Source: Actinomycetota bacterium (lineage in GTDB: Bacteria; Actinomycetota; Acidimicrobiia; Acidimicrobiales; Aldehydirespiratoraceae). Taken from it: DNA of 5,241 nucleotides. Shown one piece after another: positions 1-5,238 of the stretch. A program made the position numbers and the translations under genes. Numbering within the stretch: the first letter of the stretch is position 1; every line of letters starts with the position of its first letter. The notes under the pieces were generated by a model. That model did not search any database, was not told the origin of the DNA, and was given only the letters and a program-made list of their open reading frames with translations. The DNA lies in contig JAAXHB010000160.1 of assembly GCA_012271125.1 (NCBI GenBank), forward strand, positions 1 to 5,241, given 5' to 3'.

Positions 1-25
1 GGCCAACGTTGTCAAGAACTTGTGA
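1..25 (+). CDS. C-terminal tail of an upstream gene (possibly purN, partial)
   Basis: An open frame enters from the left edge and ends at TGA (23-25), reading ...ANVVKNL. It is in the same frame as purH, and the purH GTG is the first start codon after this stop, nine bases further on. The tail is too short to identify by itself. In actinobacteria the gene just before purH is often purN (phosphoribosylglycinamide formyltransferase, using 10-formyl-tetrahydrofolate in the third step of purine synthesis), and a short basic-hydrophobic ending would be compatible. The purN identity is inference from gene order only. The other two plus-strand frames also run open from the edge for some distance, so even the existence of this CDS is not certain. 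Confidence 0.4.
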
Positions 26-34
26 CCCTCACCT

Positions 35-1561
35 GTGACCGCCAACAAGCCCCTTGCGCTCATCTCGGTCTATGACAAGACCGGCATCGCCGACTTCGCC
101 AAAGGCCTCATCGAGCTGGGCTGGGAAATTCTTGCCAGCGCCGGAACAGCCAAAGCCCTAACCGACGCCGGTGTTGACGTCATCGACGTTGCCGACTACA
201 CCGGCACGCAACCGATCCTCGGTCATCGTGTCGTCACCTTGCATCCGAAAATCCACGGCGGCATTCTCGCCAACCCAGCCGATGCAACCCACGCAGCTGA
301 TCTAGAAACCCAAAACATCCGCCTCATCGATCTAGTCGTCGTCAACCTTTACCCGTTTCTTCAAGACCCCAGCGAGGAGACAATCGACATCGGCGGCGTG
401 ACGCTGCTGCGAGCCGCCGCCAAAAACAACTCCCGTGTCGGCGTCGTCGCAAGCCCTGCCGACTACGAGCCCGTCCTCGCCGAACTCAAGGCCGGCACGC
501 TAAGCCACGAAACCCGCCAGCGCCTCGCTCGAAAAGCATTCGCAACCGCGTCCATTCACGACGCCACCATTATCAACTGGTTCGACACCCCAACCACATT
601 CCCCGACAGCATCCACCTCGTTCTCGAACGTGCCGAAACCCTCAAATACGGCGAAAACCCCCACCAGCGAGCCGCCCGCTACCGCATCGCAGGCTTGTCA
701 ACTGCAGGCCTTGACCTCTGGGATCAGATCGTCCAGCTTGACGACAACCCTCTTAGCTATCTGAACCTTCTCGACACTCAAGCCGGTTGGGATCTCATAA
801 CCCGCCTCAGCCAAGTCACCGCCGCCGCCCTCGCTGTCGTCATCAAGCACACCAATCCCTGTGGCGTCGCCGCCGGCGATTCCCCCGAGCACGCCTACAA
901 ACTCGCTATCGACTGCGACCCCGAAAGCGCCTTCGGGGGCGTCGTCGCCATAAGTGGCACTATCGACGACAAAACTGCAGACGCCATAACCAAAGGCCCA
1001 CCGGCGGACATCGTTATTGCCACCGATTTCACCGACACGGCTATCGGACGGCTCAAGAGCCACCGGGCTTCAACTCGTCTGCTCCGTGCTCCAGCACCAG
1101 CTCAAATGCCGCCCCTGAACTTGCGCCAAATCGGCAACTCAATGCTCATTCAAGATTCACATGCCACCAGCGACCCAAAATGGCCCCACGACCAGCAAAG
1201 CTTCGCCAATGACAAGTCCACGCCTGACATCGAGTTCGCCTGGGTAATCGCCACAGCGGTCACCTCCAATGCCATAGTGATGGTTCGCGACCAGCAGGCA
1301 GTCGGCATCGCCGCCGGTCAACCCAACCGTGCCGAAGCCGTTCGCCTTGCCACCCACAAAGCCGCCGGACGTGCCAAAGGCGGCGTCTGCGCTAGCGACG
1401 GGTTTTTCCCGTTTCCCGATGGCGTCGAAGCTGCCGCCGAAGCCGGTATCAAAGTCATAATCCAGCCCGGCGGTTCCATTCGTGACGACGACGTCATCGC
1501 AAAAGCCAACGAGCTCAACATCGACATGATCCTCACCGGCCGCCGCCAGTTCCGCCACTAG
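35..1561 (+). CDS. purH: Bifunctional AICAR formyltransferase / IMP cyclohydrolase PurH
   Basis: Catalyses the last two steps of de novo IMP synthesis in the cytoplasm: formylation of AICAR with 10-formyl-tetrahydrofolate, then ring closure of FAICAR to IMP. The protein has 508 residues, close to the family norm of about 510-530. Residues 1-195 form the MGS-like cyclohydrolase domain: SVYDKTGI at 11-18, SAGTA at 35-39, HRVVTLHPKIHGG at 64-76, VVNLYPF at 102-108, DIGG at 118-121 and AAAKNN at 127-132. Residues 196-508 form the formyltransferase domain: KYGENPHQ at 204-211, KHTNPCG at 271-277 with the catalytic Lys271-His272 pair, SNAI at 411-414, ASDGFFPFPDG at 453-463, QPGGSIRDD at 477-485 and the typical RQFRH ending. 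GTG at 35 is the first start after the upstream TGA at 23-25; no Shine-Dalgarno is visible, so translation probably depends on coupling with the upstream gene. Oddities are a valine (Val67) where vertebrate ATIC has active-site Lys66, a loop about nine residues shorter after NLYPF, and a compact stretch near 320-360. Confidence 0.97.
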   Translation: MTANKPLALISVYDKTGIADFAKGLIELGWEILASAGTAKALTDAGVDVIDVADYTGTQPILGHRVVTLHPKIHGGILANPADATHAADLETQNIRLIDLVVVNLYPFLQDPSEETIDIGGVTLLRAAAKNNSRVGVVASPADYEPVLAELKAGTLSHETRQRLARKAFATASIHDATIINWFDTPTTFPDSIHLVLERAETLKYGENPHQRAARYRIAGLSTAGLDLWDQIVQLDDNPLSYLNLLDTQAGWDLITRLSQVTAAALAVVIKHTNPCGVAAGDSPEHAYKLAIDCDPESAFGGVVAISGTIDDKTADAITKGPPADIVIATDFTDTAIGRLKSHRASTRLLRAPAPAQMPPLNLRQIGNSMLIQDSHATSDPKWPHDQQSFANDKSTPDIEFAWVIATAVTSNAIVMVRDQQAVGIAAGQPNRAEAVRLATHKAAGRAKGGVCASDGFFPFPDGVEAAAEAGIKVIIQPGGSIRDDDVIAKANELNIDMILTGRRQFRH

Positions 1562-1587
1562 CACCTTTAAGCCACTAGCACCTTTAA
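1554..1587 (+). repeat. Perfect 17-bp tandem duplication over the purH stop codon
   Basis: The unit GCCACTAGCACCTTTAA occurs at 1554-1570 and again immediately at 1571-1587 with no mismatch; one further base (G at 1588) continues the pattern. The first copy includes the last purH codon (CAC, 1556-1558) and its TAG stop (1559-1561), so the second copy is a noncoding echo of the gene end. The shape is that of a simple slippage or unequal-exchange duplication. It leaves the PurH protein unchanged and lengthens the spacer to the next gene. Neither copy forms a clear hairpin, so I do not call it a terminator. Confidence 0.95.
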
Positions 1588-1620
1588 GACTGCCTAGCGT
1601 TAATCAGTAACAAAGCCAAC

Positions 1621-1626
1621 AAAGGA
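1621..1626 (+). promoter_or_regulatory. Shine-Dalgarno site of the carotenoid oxygenase gene
   Basis: AAAGGA at 1621-1626 lies seven bases before the ATG at 1634. It is the clearest ribosome binding site in the window; the starts of purH, the thioesterase and the methyltransferase have none that is convincing. It supports ATG 1634 as the true start. With the 72-bp gap it suggests that the gene is translated independently of purH. Confidence 0.75.
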
Positions 1627-1633
1627 AACCGCT

Positions 1634-3202
1634 ATGCAGGTTGAAGTGCTTCACGAGTTCACCTCCACGCTTCCAGCCGACGACATCCACCGCTATCGCA
1701 GCGGCGTTTGGCACCCTCAAACCGTCGAACGCAAAGCCTGGGATCTGCCCGTCGTCGGTGAAATCCCCGACGACCTAAACGGCGTCTACCTGCGCAACAC
1801 CGAAAACCCGCTCCACCCCGCCATCTCCGAAAACCCCGCAATTAACACTTCAGGTAACACTTCGGGTAAACCCTCAACTAACCCATCTAATAGCTCCCGC
1901 TACCACCCCTTCGACGGCGATGGCATGGTGCACTCCATGTCGTTCACAGCCGGCGAAGCTACCTACCACAACCGCTTCGTTCGCACCGACGCCCTGCTCG
2001 CCGAAACCCAAGCCCAACAGTCCCTCTGGGCAGGCGTCGCCGAATCGCCCGCCCACTCCATCCGTGACGACAGCCGCACAGCCCGCCCCAACACCAAAGA
2101 CTCCTCAAGCACCGACGTCGTCGTCCACCAGGGCATGGCACACACCAGCTTCTACCTCTGCGGTGACCTTTACCAGCTCGACCCGATCACGTTGGAAACG
2201 CTCGGCACCGCCAGCTGGAATGGCGCCTTCCCGACCGACGGCGTCTCAGCGCACACAAAAATCGACGAAGTCACCGGCGAAATGCTCTTCTTCAACTACT
2301 CCCGCCACGCCCCCTACATGCACTACGGCGTCGTCTCGCCCACCGGCGAACTCGTCCACTACATCGACGTCGAACTCCCCGGCCCACGCCTCACCCACGA
2401 CATGGCGTTCACGCAGAACTACGCCATCTTGAACGACTGCCCGCTCTTTTGGGATCCCAAAGCCATGGCAGCCGGTGCCTACGCCCCCCGCTGGTTCGGC
2501 GACGATCTGCCGACCCGTTTCGCCATCGTCCCCCGCCGCGGCACCAGTGAAGAGATCCGCTGGTTCGAAGCCGAGCCAACGTTTGTGCTGCATTGGATCA
2601 ACGCCTATGAGGACGGCGACGGCGACGACGGAACCGTGATCGTCCTAGATGGTTTCTTCGAGCGAGATCCGTCACCGGTTCCACGTGCCGGCGACACCAC
2701 CGACGACACCTTGTTCCGCTATCTAGACATGCATCGCTTGTTGCCCGAGGTACGACGTTGGCGTTTCAACCTCCGCACCGGCGAAACAACCGAAGAGACC
2801 TTGTCGGATCGGGTCATGGAGTTCTCCGCTATCAATGCCTCCCATGCTGGACGCCGTCACCGTTATTCCTACAACGCCTTGCCCGTTGATGGCTGGTGGG
2901 GTTTCAAAGGCTTAATCAAACACGACATAGACACCGGAACTGAGGAAGTCGTCGAGTTCCCAGAGGGTGTATTCGGCTCCGAGCCAGCGATGGCACCTCG
3001 AAATGGTTCCACAGCCGAAGATGCCAAAAATGAAGATGACGGCTACGTATTGACCTATGTCAGCGACCTAAATACTGACACCTCAGCCTGTTGGATTTTC
3101 GACGCTGCCGACATCACCGCCGGGCCGGTAGCAAAGGTTGGTTTACCCGAGCGAATCTCTAGCGGAACCCACGCCTGCTGGGCTCCCGCTTCGGCTCTCT
3201 AG
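1634..3202 (+). CDS. Carotenoid cleavage oxygenase (RPE65 / 15,15'-dioxygenase family)
   Basis: A non-heme iron(II) dioxygenase that splits a carbon-carbon double bond of carotenoids, apocarotenoids or stilbene-like compounds; the substrate cannot be read from the sequence. The protein has 522 residues, within the usual 450-550. Four histidines fit the 4-His iron site of the seven-bladed propeller: His207 (SAHTK), His255 (LTHDM), His320 (VLHWINAYE) and His513 (GTHACW). Two second-shell glutamates are visible: Glu396 (MEFSAIN) and Glu450 (GSEPAMAPR). The N-terminal landmarks LNGVYLRN (48-55) and FDGDGMVHSM (93-102) are intact. No signal peptide is seen, so it should be cytosolic or peripherally membrane-bound. 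Oddities are a Ser/Thr/Asn/Pro-rich insert (about 62-89) built partly from a 12-base repeat, small acidic inserts near 327-333 and 462-468, and FYLCGDLY (173-180) where many relatives carry the third second-shell glutamate. No carotenoid synthesis gene lies in the window. Family assignment is firm; substrate is unknown. Confidence 0.93.
   Translation: MQVEVLHEFTSTLPADDIHRYRSGVWHPQTVERKAWDLPVVGEIPDDLNGVYLRNTENPLHPAISENPAINTSGNTSGKPSTNPSNSSRYHPFDGDGMVHSMSFTAGEATYHNRFVRTDALLAETQAQQSLWAGVAESPAHSIRDDSRTARPNTKDSSSTDVVVHQGMAHTSFYLCGDLYQLDPITLETLGTASWNGAFPTDGVSAHTKIDEVTGEMLFFNYSRHAPYMHYGVVSPTGELVHYIDVELPGPRLTHDMAFTQNYAILNDCPLFWDPKAMAAGAYAPRWFGDDLPTRFAIVPRRGTSEEIRWFEAEPTFVLHWINAYEDGDGDDGTVIVLDGFFERDPSPVPRAGDTTDDTLFRYLDMHRLLPEVRRWRFNLRTGETTEETLSDRVMEFSAINASHAGRRHRYSYNALPVDGWWGFKGLIKHDIDTGTEEVVEFPEGVFGSEPAMAPRNGSTAEDAKNEDDGYVLTYVSDLNTDTSACWIFDAADITAGPVAKVGLPERISSGTHACWAPASAL
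1844..1891 (+). repeat. 12-base tandem repeat encoding a Ser/Thr/Asn/Pro-rich insert
   Basis: Units AACACTTCAGGT (1844-1855) and AACACTTCGGGT (1856-1867) differ at one base and encode NTSG twice (residues 71-78). Two weaker units follow, AAACCCTCAACT (1868-1879, KPST) and AACCCATCTAAT (1880-1891, NPSN). The period is a multiple of three, so the reading frame is kept. The repeat lies between the conserved LRN and RYHPFDGDGMVH segments of the carotenoid oxygenase, where relatives usually have a short loop. It looks like a replication-slippage expansion of a surface loop. Confidence 0.8.
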
Positions 3203-3235
3203 TCGCACCCCAATTTCAGCTGCTTCTTGCGAAAG

Positions 3236-3667
3236 TTAGAGCTCGTAGCGATACGTAGTTGAGTCACGCTGGACAAACCCCATGCGTTGATAAAGGCGAT
3301 TCGCCGCCTCACGACTCGGCCTTGAAGTCAAATCCACCGTCGTAACTCCGGCCTGTTTAGCCCGCTGCAGAGCTTCACGACTGAGCATCTCACCAACACC
3401 TTGCCCCCGCACCGATTCATCCACCACTACGTCTTCAATCCTTGCTCTCAACCCCGTCGGTATGCGATACATCACCAACGTCAACGCCCCCACAATGCAC
3501 TCCTGCGCGTCAACTGCCAACAACAGCGTGCTCGCCTCCGAGTTCACTATTTCGTTCAATTGATCTGTCGTCGGTGGGGGATTAGTTGTCGACAGCTGCG
3601 GCACCAACCGCTCAAACGCCGCCGCGGCATCCGTCACTTCTAGACACTCAACAACCCGAATCGTCAC
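3236..3667 (-). CDS. GNAT-family N-acetyltransferase
   Basis: Transfers an acetyl group from acetyl-CoA to an amine; the acceptor is not predictable. The protein has 143 residues, a typical single GNAT domain. Motif A is IEDVVVDESVRGQGVGEML (77-95), with the pyrophosphate-binding R-G-Q-G-V-G at 87-92 after strand beta-4. Motif B is present as ANRLYQRMGF (122-131), with Tyr126 at the usual general-acid position. The N-terminal part (1-75) contains a long helix-like acceptor region and a strand (VGALTLVMYR, 59-68). The GTG start at 3667 overlaps the TGA of the upstream thioesterase gene in the sequence GTGA, so translation is most likely coupled by termination-reinitiation. No other start gives a better fit to the domain. 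It converges on the carotenoid oxygenase gene with a 33-bp gap. Family assignment is strong; a role linked to the thioesterase is only suggested by the shared operon and the shared acyl-CoA type of substrate. Confidence 0.92.
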   Translation of the reverse strand: MTIRVVECLEVTDAAAAFERLVPQLSTTNPPPTTDQLNEIVNSEASTLLLAVDAQECIVGALTLVMYRIPTGLRARIEDVVVDESVRGQGVGEMLSREALQRAKQAGVTTVDLTSRPSREAANRLYQRMGFVQRDSTTYRYEL

Positions 3668-4548
3668 AATTCATCCTTCAATGGCCGAATTAGTCCCTCC
3701 TGCACGACCGATGCCACCAGTCGTCCGTCTCTGGTGAACACCCGTCCTGTTGCTAAGCCTCGTCCGCCGCTTGCTGCGGGGGTGTGTTGGTCATACAGCA
3801 GCCATTCGTCAGCTCGAAATGGGCCATGAAACCACATCGCATGATCCAAACTCGCCGGCATCACGTCACCGGCCATAAAGCTCTTGCCATGCGGCAACAA
3901 GGTCGTGTCTAGAAGGGTCATATCGCTGGCATAAGTCAACAAGCAGTCATGCAGCACTGGGTCATCGTCGAGCTTGCCATTGGCACGCATCCAAACTTGT
4001 TGACTCGGCGGCAACGGCCCTTGCCTCTCAGCAGGGTTGCTTGCGGTCACATAGCGAATGTCCAGCGCCATCAACCGTTCAAATGGATTAGTTGTCGCGC
4101 CCTTGCGGTCTTCACGCCGGCGATTCCCCAGGCTTTCAGGATCAGGCACCTCTGGCATCGGGTCGCAATGTTCATAGCCCCGCTCGGCCTTATGAAACGA
4201 CGCTGCCAGCTGAAAAATCGGTCGCCCATTTTGTATGGCAACAACACGCCGTGTCGTGAACGACCGCCCGTCTCGAATCCGGTCAACCTCATACAGCACC
4301 GGAACCTTTGGCACCCCCGGTCGCAAAAAATAAGCGTGCAGTGAATGAACATTGCGCCGCGGCTCATCAGTGTCATCACTAACCGTGCGAGACGCCGCAA
4401 CAAGTGCCTGCCCCGCTACCTGCCCCCCAAAGATTCGCTGCCTTGAATCATCGGGAGAGTCGCCTCTAAATATGTTGACCTCAATCTTTTCCAGGTCAAG
4501 CAACGCCACCACATTGTCCAGCGCCGCCTGTCCCGCACTTGATTCCAC
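3664..4548 (-). CDS. tesB: Acyl-CoA thioesterase II (TesB family)
   Basis: Hydrolyses acyl-CoA esters to free fatty acids and CoA in the cytoplasm. The protein has 294 residues, close to E. coli TesB (about 286), and has the double hotdog architecture. The first hotdog spans about 10-120: LLDLEKIEVNIFRG (16-29), FGGQVAGQAL (40-49), VHSLHAYFLRPG (67-78) and DGRSFTTRRV (93-102). The second spans about 180-290: QVWMRANG (184-191), YASDMTLL (206-213), SLDHAMWFHGPF (233-244), DEWLLY (247-252) and VQEGLIRP (282-289). The catalytic triad of E. coli TesB (Asp204, Thr228, Gln278) corresponds to Asp209, Ser233 and Gln283; serine for threonine is a conservative exchange that I believe is common in actinobacterial members. 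The start is GTG at 4548; the frame is closed six codons upstream by TAG (4564-4566), no Shine-Dalgarno is visible, and the start matches the family N-terminus. It is the first gene of a two-gene minus-strand operon with the GNAT gene. The C-terminal KDEL is a coincidence in a bacterium. Confidence 0.95.
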   Translation of the reverse strand: MESSAGQAALDNVVALLDLEKIEVNIFRGDSPDDSRQRIFGGQVAGQALVAASRTVSDDTDEPRRNVHSLHAYFLRPGVPKVPVLYEVDRIRDGRSFTTRRVVAIQNGRPIFQLAASFHKAERGYEHCDPMPEVPDPESLGNRRREDRKGATTNPFERLMALDIRYVTASNPAERQGPLPPSQQVWMRANGKLDDDPVLHDCLLTYASDMTLLDTTLLPHGKSFMAGDVMPASLDHAMWFHGPFRADEWLLYDQHTPAASGGRGLATGRVFTRDGRLVASVVQEGLIRPLKDEL

Positions 4549-4593
4549 CCCAAAGCTTGCCCGCTAACCGACCCAACTCGTCAGCTGCCTCCA

Positions 4594-4599
4594 CATACT
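4594..4599 (+). promoter_or_regulatory. Possible -10 element for a leaderless methyltransferase mRNA
   Basis: CATACT at 4594-4599 matches four of six positions of TATAAT, including the important second A and last T. Transcription starting about seven bases after its end would begin at or next to the ATG at 4606. No Shine-Dalgarno precedes that ATG, which fits a leaderless transcript, a common arrangement in actinobacteria. I see no convincing -35 box. The call is tentative because a six-base match is weak evidence. Confidence 0.3.
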
Positions 4600-4605
4600 T
4601 GAGCT

Positions 4606-5238
4606 ATGCCTGATCCTGAAATCATGGATACGCGCCTACAAGCCATCGCCGAAGCCGCAAAAGGCTTCATGCCACCCGACGAAGGCATGGCTCTCTACCA
4701 AGCTGCCGTCTCCCTTGCCGTCGATGGTCCCATCGCCGAAATCGGCAGCTACTGCGGCAAATCAGCCGTCTATCTCGGTGCCGCCGCCCAAAAACAAGGC
4801 CGTCTCGTCTTTTCGGTTGACCACCACCGAGGCTCCGAAGAGCTCCAACCCGGCTGGGACCACCATGACCCATCGGTAGTCGATCCTGTCACCGGCCTAA
4901 TCGACACCCTGCCCTTCTTTCGTCGCACAATCCACGACGCCGACCTAGAACAAACCGTCATCGCCATAGTTGGCGATTCCCCAACTGTCGCTTCAGCTTG
5001 GCAAACCCCTCTAGCGATGCTCTTCATCGACGGCGGCCACAGCTACGAATCGGCCCACCTCGATTACGACAGCTGGGTACCCCACCTTAAACCCGGCGGC
5101 ATCCTCGCCATCCACGACGTCTTCGAAGACCCCGCCGACGGCGGCCAAGCCCCCTACGAACTCTTCCAACGCGCCCTTACCGCTGGCTTCACCCCCTCCA
5201 CCCCCACCGGCTCCCTCCACCCCCTCACCAACCCCTAA
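4606..5238 (+). CDS. Class I SAM-dependent methyltransferase (Methyltransf_24-like)
   Basis: A probable S-adenosylmethionine-dependent methyltransferase with an unknown acceptor. The protein has 210 residues and a Rossmann core. Motif I is IAEIGSYCGKSAVYLG (43-58), a glycine loop of the E-I-G-x-Y-x-G-x-S form. The acidic end of strand 2 is SVDHH (70-74), with Asp72 expected to bind the SAM ribose. GDSP at 123-126 follows strand 3. LFIDGGHSYESAHLDYDSW (139-157) is the typical D-G-x-H-x-Y signature of this family, often linked to metal or substrate binding. LKPGGILAIHDVFED (161-175) is strand 5 with the conserved His-Asp pair. The N-terminal helix region (10-38) covers the SAM pocket. ATG 4606 is the natural start; a leaderless mRNA is possible. 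It is divergent from the thioesterase operon across a 57-bp gap. The C-terminal 15 residues are Pro/Thr-rich, encoded by a C-rich tract. Relatives of this type modify sugars, small phenolics or cell-surface molecules; nothing here decides between them. Confidence 0.88.
   Translation: MPDPEIMDTRLQAIAEAAKGFMPPDEGMALYQAAVSLAVDGPIAEIGSYCGKSAVYLGAAAQKQGRLVFSVDHHRGSEELQPGWDHHDPSVVDPVTGLIDTLPFFRRTIHDADLEQTVIAIVGDSPTVASAWQTPLAMLFIDGGHSYESAHLDYDSWVPHLKPGGILAIHDVFEDPADGGQAPYELFQRALTAGFTPSTPTGSLHPLTNP

Noticed and set aside
787..1212. Arg/His-rich plus-strand frame inside purH
   Set aside because: Its biased composition is what a GC-rich gene gives in a shifted frame; purH is intact in its own frame.
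1157..1564. Long minus-strand frame (135 codons) opposite the purH 3' half
   Set aside because: It lies wholly opposite a well-conserved gene, shows no recognisable domain and is Gly/Val/Ala/Asp-rich, as expected for the complement of a C-ending codon pattern.
1588..1633. Promoter or intrinsic terminator between purH and the carotenoid oxygenase
   Set aside because: TTAAGA and TAATCA are only loose matches with poor spacing, and there is no stem-loop followed by a T-run.
3401..3643. Plus-strand frames opposite the GNAT gene and, at 3949-4344, opposite the thioesterase gene
   Set aside because: Both are overlaid on conserved protein domains on the other strand and show no domain of their own.
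3664..3675. C-terminal KDEL of the thioesterase as an ER-retention signal
   Set aside because: The sequence is bacterial by gene order, start codons and operon overlap, so the tetrapeptide has no such meaning.
4549..4605. Defined operator or promoter for the minus-strand thioesterase operon
   Set aside because: A promoter must be near, but no -10/-35 pair or clear palindrome stands out; only the short CAGCTG is symmetric, which is expected by chance.
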